Origin: Amycolatopsis benzoatilytica AK 16/65
GTDB lineage: Bacteria > Actinomycetota > Actinomycetes > Mycobacteriales > Pseudonocardiaceae
Assembly: GCF_000383915.1 (NCBI RefSeq)
Contig: NZ_KB912942.1
Coordinates: forward strand, 1,062,506-1,126,505
Length of the DNA: 64,000 nucleotides
Direction: 5' to 3'
The position numbers and the translations under genes are program-made. Numbering within the stretch: position 1 is the stretch's first letter; each line of letters starts with the position of its first letter. Of this stretch, positions 8,376 through 16,438 are shown one piece after another. The notes beneath the pieces are model-generated. The model saw only the letters and a list, made by a program, of their open reading frames with translations. It ran no database searches and had not been told where the DNA came from.

Positions 8376-9263
8376 TCAGGCGGAAGGGCCCGGCTGGGCG
8401 GCTTCGCGGAGCGCGGCCACGAGCGTCGAGGTGTCGTCGGCGCGGGTGCACAGCGACACCGGGCACGGTTCGACGTCGGAGACCGGAACGAACGCCACCT
8501 CGGGGTGGCGGTATCCCTCCGCCACGAAGCTTCCGGTGATCACGATGCCCTGCCCGCCGGCGACGGCTTCGAGCATTTCGTCCAGCGTGCGCACGGACGG
8601 TCCGTAGCGGACCGGAACCCCGCTCGGCCGCGGGTCGCAAGCCCACCAGCGCACCCAGGCCGGGTCGGCGTCGTCGGCGGTGAGGTGGGGTTCGCCGTCG
8701 AGGTCGCGGAGCCGGACCGCCTCCCGGCTCGCGAGGCGATGCGTGACCGGCACCGCGACGATCCGCGCTTCGCGGTGGACGAGGTCCAGCCGGAGGCCGG
8801 CGAGATCGGTGACCGGCGGCCGGACCATGGCGGCGTCGACCGCGCCCTCGCGGACCGCGGACGCCTGCCGCGACCAGGCCAGCTCGACCAGTTCGACGGA
8901 CAGGCTGGGGATTTCGCGGCGCAGCCGGTCGGTGAGCCGCCGCAGGTGCGGCCCGGTGGCGTTCATGAAGCCGATGCGCAGGCTTACGGCGAGTTCCCGG
9001 CGGTAGGACTCGACCGCGGCCACAGCTCGGTCCGCGGCGGCCAGCGCCTCGCGCGCTTCGGCGAGAAACAGCCCTCCCGCAGCTGTCGGGCGCACCGGAT
9101 GCGCGGTGCGGTCGAGCAGTTCCGCACCGAGGCTGCGTTCCAGTTTGCGGATCTGCTGGCTCAGCGCGGGCGCGCTCACGAACAGCCGTTCCGCCGCGCG
9201 GCCGAAATGCCCTTCGTCGGCCACCGCGACGAGATAGCGCACCAGATGCAGGTTGAGATCCAC
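8376..9263 (-). CDS. LysR-family transcriptional regulator
   Basis: A 295-residue LysR protein. The winged helix-turn-helix occupies residues 1-60 (LNLHLVRYLVAVADEGHFGRAAERL, then APALSQQIRKLERSLG), followed by the two-lobe effector domain. It is transcribed away from the NTF2-like gene at 9412. The 148-bp gap between them holds an 8-bp palindrome GGTTAACC (9309-9316), a plausible part of a shared operator. It probably controls the divergent NTF2-like gene and its former SDR partner, as most LysR proteins regulate the adjacent divergent gene. Confidence 0.88.
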   Translation of the reverse strand: MDLNLHLVRYLVAVADEGHFGRAAERLFVSAPALSQQIRKLERSLGAELLDRTAHPVRPTAAGGLFLAEAREALAAADRAVAAVESYRRELAVSLRIGFMNATGPHLRRLTDRLRREIPSLSVELVELAWSRQASAVREGAVDAAMVRPPVTDLAGLRLDLVHREARIVAVPVTHRLASREAVRLRDLDGEPHLTADDADPAWVRWWACDPRPSGVPVRYGPSVRTLDEMLEAVAGGQGIVITGSFVAEGYRHPEVAFVPVSDVEPCPVSLCTRADDTSTLVAALREAAQPGPSA

Positions 9264-9411
9264 GGCCGCTCCTCTCGCCGCGGCCGAGCCTACCGTGCTG
9301 ACCTGCGCGGTTAACCGATTCGTTCAGATGCTCGCGCGCCTTTGTCATGGCCTGGCGGCGGTGCTCCGGCCAACGATGGAGACCCCTGAACCGACTCGAC
9401 GAGGAGCACCG

Positions 9412-10014
9412 GTGAGCCGTTACGAGCACGACTTCCAGCACATGTTCGCCAGCCTGGAGAAGCAGATCGCCGAGATCGACAACCCGCGGCGGCGCGCGAT
9501 CCTGAAGAACTACCGTCGCCATGCCCTGCTGGAGGTGTCCGGCCGGTACGAGGAGCTGCTGGCACCGGACATGACGGTGGAAGAGCCGCACTATCGCCTC
9601 CACGAGGGCGGGACGTCGACGATCCTCGACGGGATGGCCCAGATCAAGGCGTTCTACCAGTCGCTGGTCGACGCGAACGCGCTGGTGATGTGGGTGCACC
9701 AGCAGGACATTTCCGTGAACGACAACGGGTTCTCCGGCGAGGTCGAGTTCTTCGAGTTCGTGCCCGAGGCGATGCTGGGCGGCGAAACGGTCTTCGGCTC
9801 GGTGCCGGTCGGCACCGGCCCGCAGGAGATGTACCTGCTCAAGCGCACGCTCGCGTTCCACTGGCCCTACGACGAGCGCGGCCGGTTGATCGGCGAGCAC
9901 GTGTACGAAGACTTCGCGTCCCGCGAGATCACCAAGCCGGACCCGTCGGACGTGATCACCGCCGCCCGCGCGGCCGAGCTGCTCGCCCCGGAAATCGAGA
10001 AGGTCCTCCCGTGA
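9412..10014 (+). CDS. NTF2-like (SnoaL-type) protein of unknown substrate
   Basis: A 200-residue protein with GTG start preceded by GACGAGGAGCACCG. The visible pattern is an N-terminal helix rich in charged residues (FASLEKQIAEIDNPRRRAIL), then VSGRYEELLAPDMTVEEPHYRLHEG, and GMAQIKAFYQSLVD, which match the cone-shaped NTF2/SnoaL fold used by small isomerases, hydratases and ring-opening enzymes. It overlaps the following SDR remnant by 4 bp, so the two were once a coupled pair. The divergent LysR gene probably regulates it. No catalytic residue can be named with confidence. Confidence 0.7.
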   Translation: MSRYEHDFQHMFASLEKQIAEIDNPRRRAILKNYRRHALLEVSGRYEELLAPDMTVEEPHYRLHEGGTSTILDGMAQIKAFYQSLVDANALVMWVHQQDISVNDNGFSGEVEFFEFVPEAMLGGETVFGSVPVGTGPQEMYLLKRTLAFHWPYDERGRLIGEHVYEDFASREITKPDPSDVITAARAAELLAPEIEKVLP

Positions 10015-10216
10015 GCGTTGCGATGGTCACCGGCGCGGCCGGCACGGTCTCGGCGCCGCGGTCGCTGAGCGGCTGGCGCAGGACCACGCGGTGCTGGTCT
10101 CGATGAAACGCCCGCGGACCCCGGCCGACCTCGCCGAAGCGATCGGGTTCCTGTTGCCCGGCAAAGCGGCCAACGTCACCGGGCAGACGGTCTCGGTGGG
10201 CGGGGGGAGGGGATGA
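10011..10216 (+). pseudogene. SDR oxidoreductase remnant with frameshift and large internal deletion
   Basis: The GTG at 10011 overlaps the upstream stop and begins VSVAMVTGAAGT, a normal SDR cofactor loop. One base is then missing: restoring a G after GGCACG (about 10046) gives GLGAAVAERLAQDHAVLVS, the expected continuation. That restored frame then jumps directly to a classical SDR C-terminus, ADLAEAIGFLLPGKAANVTG followed by QTVSVGGGRG and stop at 10214-10216. About 180 codons, including the whole catalytic core, are gone. It is therefore a dead gene that kept both its ends, with the deletion near 10105. Confidence 0.8.
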
Positions 10217-10418
10217 CCTGATCGGCGCGGGCAGTGCCGCCAGCTCGCGCGGCGGCACTGCCCGCGAGTGCTGTTCCGCCGTACGGGTGAGGCCAGGGAA
10301 CCTCCTTCGTGCGCGTGCCGTCTGATTGAGCACTTCGCCGGTTTGGCTGCCGGATGCCCGACCGGCTGACATACTGATGCGCGCGTTGGGCGAGGGCGCT
10401 CGCGAGGAGGTGGCTGGG

Positions 10419-10916
10419 GTGAATACGCACCGGGTCTCGGACTGGGCCGACGTCCGTGCGTTGCACAAACAGCAGCAGAAGGAGGCGCATCGCACCGGGA
10501 AGGATCCGGCTCCGGTCGACTCGCTGCCGGACCCGAGCGGCGCGGGCAACGCCGAGATCGTCGCCGACACCAGCATCATCGAACTGGACCCGGCCGAGAT
10601 CGCCGCCGCCGACGCGGAGCTGGCCCGCCGCCAGGACGAGCTGGCCGGGTATCTCGACCAGGCCAAGCAGCTCGCACACCCGCTTTCCGACGGAACCAGC
10701 CCGGTCGCCGCGCACCTGCGGAAGGCGTTCGGTGTGCGCGGTTCGGCGGACGGCGGCGTGCAGACGATCCTGCAGCAGTACCTCGACGAGCTGTCGTCGC
10801 TGCGCGAGGCCATCCGGCAAGCCAGCGCCGGGCACGTCCAGCAGGAAAGCGACGCGAAGGATTCGCTCGACGCGCTGAGCCGACAGGCGGAAAACGGGGG
10901 AGGGGCGTCGGCATGA
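10419..10916 (+). CDS. helical PE-like/ESX-associated protein, first gene of T7SS-cargo operon
   Basis: A 165-residue protein with GTG start placed 8 bp after AGGAGG (10405-10410); an upstream in-frame ATG has no ribosome site. The first 55 residues are polar and probably disordered. Residues 57-155 form two long helices (LDPAEIAAADAELARRQDEL, and a C-terminal VQTILQQYLDELSSLREAIR) with a break between them, the hairpin shape of PE/WXG100 proteins, but no WXG motif. It overlaps the PPE gene by 4 bp, and PE-type proteins normally pair with PPE partners before secretion. The role as PE partner is inferred from shape and context. Confidence 0.6.
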   Translation: MNTHRVSDWADVRALHKQQQKEAHRTGKDPAPVDSLPDPSGAGNAEIVADTSIIELDPAEIAAADAELARRQDELAGYLDQAKQLAHPLSDGTSPVAAHLRKAFGVRGSADGGVQTILQQYLDELSSLREAIRQASAGHVQQESDAKDSLDALSRQAENGGGASA

Positions 10917-12070
10917 GCCGGGAACCGGGCTACGAGCAGCTGCCGTACGACAAGCACCGCAAGCACAAGCTGTGGACTGAAACGCACCCCCTCACCCCGA
11001 AGCAGCGCAGGATCGTGCAGCGCACAAAGCTGATCCAACGGGCGAACATGAAGGACGCGACGTTCGGCAAGATCAACTGGAACGCCTGGGCGCACCCGAC
11101 GCTGTACGACATGATCATGACCGCGGACCCGGCCGGGATGGGGGCCGCGGCGCAGCAGTGGGGCCAACTCGCCTACAACGTCGACTCGTCCACCGCGGCG
11201 GTGCACAAGACGGTGCAGAAACTGTTGCTGTCCTGGCGCGGAGGCGCGGCCGGGAACGCGGCGCGATCGGCGTCGAAGCTGACCTCATGGGGTGCGGACG
11301 CGAGCGAGACGATGCGCGCGGTCGGCGACAATCTCGACCGCTACACGAGCGCGGTCGAGACGGCGAAGCACAAGATGCCGGAACCGGTGTTCGACATCGC
11401 GGAGAACCAGTTCCGCGACGGCTACGACGTGAACGCAGCCAGCGGGCCGAGCGGCGCGGTGATGGTCGACCAGCTGCTCGATGATCGCTTGCCGGCCAAG
11501 AAGAACGCGTCCGCGGCGAAGGCCGAGGCGGTCCGCGTGATGGAGGGCTACGAAACCTCCAGCAAGGACGTGCACGACAGGCTGCCGCACTTCACGAGCG
11601 CGCCGAAGACGACGAACGTCGACCCGGGCGGCGGGTCGCCGAATGACTCACGCGGTTCTTCGGGCGGAGCCTCGGGCGCTGACGCGACGACGGCGTCCTC
11701 GGTGGCAGCGGGCGGCGCTGGGCTGTCTGGCGTCGGCGGTCCGTCCGCCGGCTTGTCCGGGATGCCGGGCGCGATCGGCTCCGGTGGGATGGGCGGAGCC
11801 CCCGGCTCGCTCGGCAGCGGCGGCAGCGGGAGCGGAAGTGCGTTGCCCGGAAGTCTGCTGGGCAACGCGCCGGGCGGCGGGGCGGCGGCCGGCGTCGCCG
11901 GTGCGGCGGCCGGGATGCGCGGCAGCCCGATGTCGGGCGGATTCTTCCCGCCGATGGCACAGCGCGGCGGCGAAGGCGCGGAAGACCATCAGAACCGCTA
12001 CGCGAAGAACGGTGCCTTCGACTTCCTGGAAGACCTGCCCGCCGCATACCCGCCCGTGCTGGGCGAGTGA
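10913..12070 (+). CDS. PPE-domain protein, type VII (ESX) secretion substrate
   Basis: A 385-residue protein. After a basic N-terminal stretch, residues 60-160 form a helical PPE/WXG-like domain, with HPTLYDMIMTADPAGMGAAA, then LLLSWRGGAAGNAA carrying a WXG motif (W108-G110) at the helical turn. Residues about 205-340 are a low-complexity Gly/Ser/Ala linker, followed by a conserved C-terminal tail (GGFFPPM, then FDFLEDLPAAYPPVLGE). This layout is that of actinobacterial PPE proteins outside mycobacteria. It is coupled to the genes before and after by ATGA and GTGA overlaps. The following EspG-like gene supports the assignment, since EspG binds PE-PPE dimers. Confidence 0.75.
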   Translation: MSREPGYEQLPYDKHRKHKLWTETHPLTPKQRRIVQRTKLIQRANMKDATFGKINWNAWAHPTLYDMIMTADPAGMGAAAQQWGQLAYNVDSSTAAVHKTVQKLLLSWRGGAAGNAARSASKLTSWGADASETMRAVGDNLDRYTSAVETAKHKMPEPVFDIAENQFRDGYDVNAASGPSGAVMVDQLLDDRLPAKKNASAAKAEAVRVMEGYETSSKDVHDRLPHFTSAPKTTNVDPGGGSPNDSRGSSGGASGADATTASSVAAGGAGLSGVGGPSAGLSGMPGAIGSGGMGGAPGSLGSGGSGSGSALPGSLLGNAPGGGAAAGVAGAAAGMRGSPMSGGFFPPMAQRGGEGAEDHQNRYAKNGAFDFLEDLPAAYPPVLGE

Positions 12071-12891
12071 TGGCCAGACAGCTCCCCGGCGCCGACGGCG
12101 TCGTGCTCTCGCACCTGGAATTCGACCTGCTGTGGGCGGATTTCGACCTCGGGCCGGCACCGTACCCGCTGGAAGTGCCGTCGCACGGCTACACCTTGGA
12201 AGAGCGCGAGGAGCTGGGGTTCCAGGTCGCGGAAAGCCTGGCCGGGGCCGGGCTGCTCGACGACGCGGACGAGCCGCACCCGTTGCTGGGCCAGGTGTTC
12301 GCGACGCTGGCCGAACCGGTGTTTTCCGTAGACCTGCTGGTCTTCCGCGATCCGCCGCTGCGCGCGCTGGCCGCGGCCGGGACCAAGCTCGGCGTGCTGG
12401 CGGTGCTCGACGCGGGCGAACTCGCGCTGCGCCCGTGTCATCCTGACGACGTCCCGCACCTGGCGGCCAGCGTCCTCGGCCCGGCGAAACCCGGCCGGGG
12501 ACAACCGGTCCGGCTGCCGCGGGAAGCGTTTTCCGAAGCCATGCAAGCGTTCGCGGCCAACGGAAACGACGCGCTCGAACGAGTGCTCGGCGAGGCCGGG
12601 CTCACCGAACGGGACACCCGGACAATCTCGACCTTGGTCACCCGCCCGCGAGTCGGCTACGGCCAGTTCGCGGTGAACGGTCCGGGCGGACGGTCGCCGG
12701 CCGTCGCTTGGTACGACACGGAAGCCGGCCGCTACGGCGCGGTCGTGCGGGAAAGCGCAGGCACCCGCTGGGTCACTGTCGCGCCCGCGGACGAGGCATG
12801 GATCGCCGACCGGATGCGGGAACTCAGCCGCGGAGTGTCCTCCGTTCGGGGGGCCAGGGAACCTGCGGGCGAGGGCTTCCGTCTCACTTAG
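12067..12891 (+). CDS. EspG-family ESX secretion chaperone
   Basis: About 274 residues, starting at the GTG at 12067 or the adjacent ATG at 12070. The EspG pattern is clear: LSHLEFDLLWADFDLGPAPYPL at the N-terminus, then TLEEREELGFQVAESLAGAG, and a middle beta-rich region ending in GRYGAVVRESAGTRWVTVAP. EspG proteins are cytosolic and bind the tip of PE-PPE dimers to keep them soluble and direct them to the ESX translocase. It overlaps the PPE gene by 4 bp, which is the expected order for a chaperone and its client. No EccA-E, MycP or other ESX membrane component is in the window. Confidence 0.75.
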   Translation: MMARQLPGADGVVLSHLEFDLLWADFDLGPAPYPLEVPSHGYTLEEREELGFQVAESLAGAGLLDDADEPHPLLGQVFATLAEPVFSVDLLVFRDPPLRALAAAGTKLGVLAVLDAGELALRPCHPDDVPHLAASVLGPAKPGRGQPVRLPREAFSEAMQAFAANGNDALERVLGEAGLTERDTRTISTLVTRPRVGYGQFAVNGPGGRSPAVAWYDTEAGRYGAVVRESAGTRWVTVAPADEAWIADRMRELSRGVSSVRGAREPAGEGFRLT

Positions 12892-12928
12892 GGCAGCAGC
12901 GAAGCGCCGGGGCACAGAGGGGGAAGGC

Positions 12929-13711
12929 ATGAGCAGGTTGTCAGCGGAGGAGATCGCCCAGCACGCGTACCGCGCCGGGTTTCGCGGCCAGGCGCTGACC
13001 ACCGCGGTCGCGGTGGCGCTGGCCGAATCGGGCGGCAATGCGCGGGCGCACAACGGAACCCCGCCGGACAACTCGTACGGGCTGTGGCAGGTCAACATGC
13101 TCGGCTCGCTCGGACCGGCCCGCCGGCACGAGTTTCACCTGAACTCCAACGACGAACTGTTCAACGCGGACGAGAACGCGAAGGCCGCCTGGTCGATTTC
13201 CGGGCACGGCAAGAGCTTTCAGCCCTGGTCCACCTACACCGACGGCGCGTACAAGAGCCATCTCGCCGCGGCGCGCAAGGCCGCCGAGGATGTCACCCGG
13301 CACCACGGGGCGCATCCGCCGAAGCCGGCACCGCACAAACCCGCACCGCACAAACCCGCACCGCACAAGGGCGGTCCGGACGGCGGGTTCAAGGCGGATC
13401 TGCAGCAGTTCGTCGCGTACGAGAAGAAAACCGAGCAGATCGCGGACGAACTGGTGGCGGTCGGACGCAAGACCGTGCACCGGGTCGCCGGGATCGCCAA
13501 GGACAGCTTCGGCAAGGTCGGACAGGAGACCGGGTTCTCCGACGCGCTTGGAGAGTTCAGCCGTTCGCTGGAGTCGCAGGTGCGCGCGACCGGCGCGCAG
13601 GCGCGCACGCTGAGCGCGTCGGTATTCCAGGCACGGCAGGCATACGCGGCCGCCGACGCGGACGCGAAGGCCGCGATCAGTGCGCAGGACATCAAGGGAA
13701 TTCTGGGCTGA
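12929..13711 (+). CDS. lysozyme-like transglycosylase fused to an EspC-like helical domain
   Basis: A 260-residue protein with no signal peptide. Residues 8-115 form a lysozyme/soluble transglycosylase-like domain: the probable catalytic Glu is E33 in ALAESGGN, followed by SYGLWQVN (49-56) and AAWSISGHGKSFQPW. Residues 131-147 are a spacer of three PAPHK units encoded by three 15-bp tandem repeats (13325-13369). Residues 155-250 are a helix-turn-helix hairpin with FGKVGQETGF in the turn, close to the EspC-type ESX secretion domain. This suggests a cell-wall hydrolase exported by ESX and not by Sec. The gene lies 37 bp after espG and 16 bp before a second wall hydrolase. Confidence 0.72.
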   Translation: MSRLSAEEIAQHAYRAGFRGQALTTAVAVALAESGGNARAHNGTPPDNSYGLWQVNMLGSLGPARRHEFHLNSNDELFNADENAKAAWSISGHGKSFQPWSTYTDGAYKSHLAAARKAAEDVTRHHGAHPPKPAPHKPAPHKPAPHKGGPDGGFKADLQQFVAYEKKTEQIADELVAVGRKTVHRVAGIAKDSFGKVGQETGFSDALGEFSRSLESQVRATGAQARTLSASVFQARQAYAAADADAKAAISAQDIKGILG

Positions 13712-13727
13712 GGCAGGGGGAGCCGGG

Positions 13728-14849
13728 ATGGACACCGCAGGAGTCGCGACGCTGTTCGCGGACGAAATCAAGACGCATCACGAGAAACTCCAAGGCAAGG
13801 CCGCGGAATCCCAAGCCGCGCAGCAGGCGCTGCGGCAGGCCGCGAACGAGATCACCGAGCAGTACGAGGTGCAGCGCAAAGCCGCGCACTCTCTGCTGAA
13901 CGCCTGGCACAGCAAGGCGAACCCGGCGTTCGAGCACGACAGCGACAGATTCGGCCGCGACCTGAAGGTCACCGCGCAGGCCAGCCGGCACGGCGCGCAG
14001 GTGGTCGCCGAGGTCACCGACGCGCTCGCCGGACGGCACCAGGCCACCGGGAAGCTGCTCGACGAGTTCATCGCGAGGGCACGCAAGATCATCGAGGCGG
14101 GCTACCTGCTGGCGCGCAACGGCAGCCCGGCGGCGTTGCTGATGGCGATCGGGGACGTGGCCGACCTGGCCGGCAAATACCTCAAGGAATCGTCCGGCCA
14201 CCTGAAGAACGCCCGCGCGGAGATGGAGGACGCCGCACGCAAGCTGCGGGCGCTGCAGCAGGACCTGAACCACGACGGTGTCGCCGACCCGGGCAAGCCG
14301 CGGCCGAAGACGCCGGGAAACCACCAGAAGCACGAACAGCACAAGCAGCACGAGGCGCACAAGAAGCATCAGCAGCACCACCCGCACCCGACGCACCCGG
14401 GCAAGACGAAGACGAGCAACAGCAAGCAGGTCACCGAGATCCTCGACCACGCCCGGCACAACCTCGGCTACCACGAGGGTCCGAACAACCGGAACAAATG
14501 GGGCCCGACCGGACAGCCGTGGTGCGCGTACTTCGCGACGTCGATGTGGCGCTCGGCCGGCGTGGACATCCCGAAGTACGGCTTCACCGGCGACGTCTAC
14601 AAGTGGGGCGAACGGCACCACTTGGCCTACGACCGGGCCGCCATCGCCCACAACGCCCGCCCCGGCGACACCATCCTGTTCGGCGACGGCCCGTCATGGG
14701 GGAACAGCCACCACATCGGGATCATCGAAAAGGTCGAGGGCAACAAGATCACCACGATCGAAGGCAACGCGAACGACCAAGTGGAGCGCCTCACCTACGT
14801 CCTGCCGCGCGACCTGCACAAGTTCTACGGCGGAGTGCACCCGAAGTGA
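13728..14849 (+). CDS. CHAP-domain peptidoglycan hydrolase with N-terminal helical ESX-like domain
   Basis: A 373-residue protein, ATG chosen because GGGGGAGCCGGG precedes it. Residues 1-180 are almost wholly helical with LLNAWHSKA (W60-S62) at the likely turn, resembling a WXG-type hairpin with Ser for Gly. A His/Lys/Gln-rich linker spans about 197-224. Residues 233-373 are a CHAP cysteine amidase/endopeptidase: Cys in QPWCAYFATSMWRSAG (C266), His in NSHHIGIIEKV (H329) and Asn in IEGNAND (N347). There is no signal peptide. With the preceding lysozyme-like protein it gives complementary glycan-cleaving and peptide-cleaving activities, both tied to ESX-type domains. Confidence 0.78.
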   Translation: MDTAGVATLFADEIKTHHEKLQGKAAESQAAQQALRQAANEITEQYEVQRKAAHSLLNAWHSKANPAFEHDSDRFGRDLKVTAQASRHGAQVVAEVTDALAGRHQATGKLLDEFIARARKIIEAGYLLARNGSPAALLMAIGDVADLAGKYLKESSGHLKNARAEMEDAARKLRALQQDLNHDGVADPGKPRPKTPGNHQKHEQHKQHEAHKKHQQHHPHPTHPGKTKTSNSKQVTEILDHARHNLGYHEGPNNRNKWGPTGQPWCAYFATSMWRSAGVDIPKYGFTGDVYKWGERHHLAYDRAAIAHNARPGDTILFGDGPSWGNSHHIGIIEKVEGNKITTIEGNANDQVERLTYVLPRDLHKFYGGVHPK

Positions 14850-15145
14850 CCACGAACGGCACTGCCCGCCGCGGCGGAGTAGCGGTGGAAGTCGCACCTG
14901 GAGGGGCCCTGCGCTCCCTGGACCTGACCGCGGAAGCCCTCCGCGGCGGCGGGTTGCGCCTGGCCGAGACCATTCTGCGCACCGTTCGCGAAGCGGCCGC
15001 GGAAGCGAACGAACGCGCCCGGCGCGTGCTGGAAGCGGAACTGGGCGACCTGAGCGGCGCGGAACTGGGCAGGTTGGGGCTCCAGCGGGAAGAGGAACTG
15101 GCAGCTCGGGTCGAGGAGACCACGCCGGACACGTGGAGGGCGTGA
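14846..15145 (+). CDS. YbaB/EbfC-like small protein
   Basis: A 99-residue protein whose GTG overlaps the CHAP gene stop (GTGA). The central block GGVAVEVAPGGALRSLDLTAEALRG followed by LAETILRTVREAAAEANERA matches the YbaB/EbfC fold: a short beta-hairpin followed by long helices. YbaB proteins are small dimeric nucleoid-associated DNA-binding proteins, and actinobacterial genomes often place divergent copies next to WXG100/PPE genes. Its function here is unknown; a role with the secreted hydrolases or in their regulation is inferred only from coupling. Confidence 0.6.
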   Translation: MTTNGTARRGGVAVEVAPGGALRSLDLTAEALRGGGLRLAETILRTVREAAAEANERARRVLEAELGDLSGAELGRLGLQREEELAARVEETTPDTWRA

Positions 15146-15699
15146 TGGAGGAATCGGCTCGCGCGGCCGTTGACCAGGCCGCCGCGGACGGGCGTGCGGG
15201 TGTCGGGTTGGTCGCGGCTGGCGCGGATGAACACGGTAGCGACGAACGCGGCATCGACGAACTGATCGAGATCGCTGACGAAATCCCGGACCAGCTGGGC
15301 TTGTCCGAGGGGCTGGCGGACATCCGCGCCTCGGCCCGGGGCGAGGGCGTAGTGGTCACCGTGGACCTGCACGGGATGCTCGTGGCCCTGGATATCGGTG
15401 AATCCGCCCTGGAACTTGGCCCGGACGCGCTGGCCGCGGAGATCGCCCGGCTCAGCGCGGAGGCCGGAACGCTCGCACTGCGCGACGGCATGCGAGCCAT
15501 CCGGGCAGGCTGCGCTCCGGCCGTCGCGGCGGCAGTCGAGGGCGTGGTGCCCGTGGACGACGAGCCCGCTGCAAGCTCCGCACCGGATCCAGTGCCCGAA
15601 CCCGTGCCGGCGGCCGAGGCCCCAGCGTCGCGGCGTCGCCCATCACCCGACGACGAGGACGGCGAGGGCGGGTTCGTGCTCAAGCCGGTCGAGCATTGA
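15145..15699 (+). CDS. second YbaB-like protein with acidic, proline-rich tail
   Basis: A 184-residue protein starting at the ATG that shares a base with the previous stop (TGATG). Residues about 65-120 repeat the YbaB-type pattern (GVVVTVDLHGMLVALDIG, then LGPDALAAEIARLSAEA). The N-terminus (1-55) is acidic and the last 55 residues are Pro/Ala/Glu-rich and probably disordered. It appears to be a diverged paralogue of the preceding gene and closes the seven-gene operon. A 220-bp GC-rich gap follows. Confidence 0.55.
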   Translation: MEESARAAVDQAAADGRAGVGLVAAGADEHGSDERGIDELIEIADEIPDQLGLSEGLADIRASARGEGVVVTVDLHGMLVALDIGESALELGPDALAAEIARLSAEAGTLALRDGMRAIRAGCAPAVAAAVEGVVPVDDEPAASSAPDPVPEPVPAAEAPASRRRPSPDDEDGEGGFVLKPVEH

Positions 15700-15919
15700 G
15701 CAGCGTTTCGACCGAAGCCACGGCTGACCGTGCGCGATGGAGCCAGGCAGCGACTGGCCGAGCCCCATGCCAGCTCCGCGCCCCGGTCGGCCGCCGGCCC
15801 CGGCTCCGGTTCTGACCGGGAGCTCCGGCCCCGGCTTCCAGCTCCGGCCCGGCCTCCAACCTGGGTGATCTCCGCGCGCCTGCCGTGCAGGTTTCCGAAC
15901 CCGTGTCAGGCTGGGAGCC

Positions 15920-16111
15920 ATGACCCATTACGCACTCGCCCAGTCCGTGGCCATCGCGACCGACCTGGAAGCGAAAGGTTTCCTCGGCACGGTCGGCAAA
16001 ATCGCGGCGGCCACGGTCATCTTCTTCATCGCGATCGGACTGATCGTCGGCCTCGTGATCGGGTACTTCGTCGGCCGCTCGGTCGGCCGCGGGCAGGGCA
16101 GCAATCGCTGA
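15920..16111 (+). CDS. small single-pass membrane protein
   Basis: A 63-residue protein, ATG preceded by GGCTGGGAGCC. One hydrophobic segment spans about residues 24-51 (VGKIAAATVIFFIAIGLIVG onward), ending in a basic Gly-rich tail. Regular glycines (GLIVG, GLVIGYFVG, GRSVG) make a glycine-zipper-like face suited to tight helix packing or oligomerisation. No family is recognised. It stands alone between the ESX operon and a convergent oxidoreductase gene. Confidence 0.6.
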   Translation: MTHYALAQSVAIATDLEAKGFLGTVGKIAAATVIFFIAIGLIVGLVIGYFVGRSVGRGQGSNR

Positions 16112-16438
16112 CCGAGCCGGACCGGCCGCCGGGCGAACGCTGTCCGTTTCGTGTCCGCCGCGTCGATTGTCGGTTCGAACGGGCGATCGTCATGCGTTCC
16201 TGGTTGGCCGGCTGGTGACGGCCAGCGGCACCGGCTTGGCGAACGTGCCGAGCACCGGTGCTCGCCTGGTCCGTCCTCGTCTGGGACGGAGCTTCGGCCC
16301 GCACGGCGTACTGCTCCTGTCGCGGTGAGCTCGATCGGAGCGGCTCGTGCCTCCGCATTCGGCGGTGCCGGTCTTGTGTCCTCGTCGAATGCGGTGTGGC
16401 GGAAGAGGGTTCAGCGCCAGGTCGGGGCGTCGCCTCTA
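16112..16438. other. gene-poor gap with one hairpin
   Basis: 327 bp without a convincing gene. It lies between the small membrane protein and the convergent oxidoreductase. A 9-bp inverted repeat, CCGCATTCG (16353-16361) and CGAATGCGG (16386-16394), lies 45-86 bp downstream of the oxidoreductase stop and could end minus-strand transcription. Short open frames here have no ribosome site and no recognisable domain. Confidence 0.45.

Noticed and set aside
10326..10418. Longer N-terminus for the first ESX-operon protein
   Set aside because: No ribosome site precedes the ATG at 10326, whereas AGGAGG stands 8 bp before GTG 10419.
13325..13369. Three 15-bp tandem repeats as possible CRISPR or VNTR
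   Set aside because: They are contiguous, have no spacers and encode PAPHK units of a protein linker.
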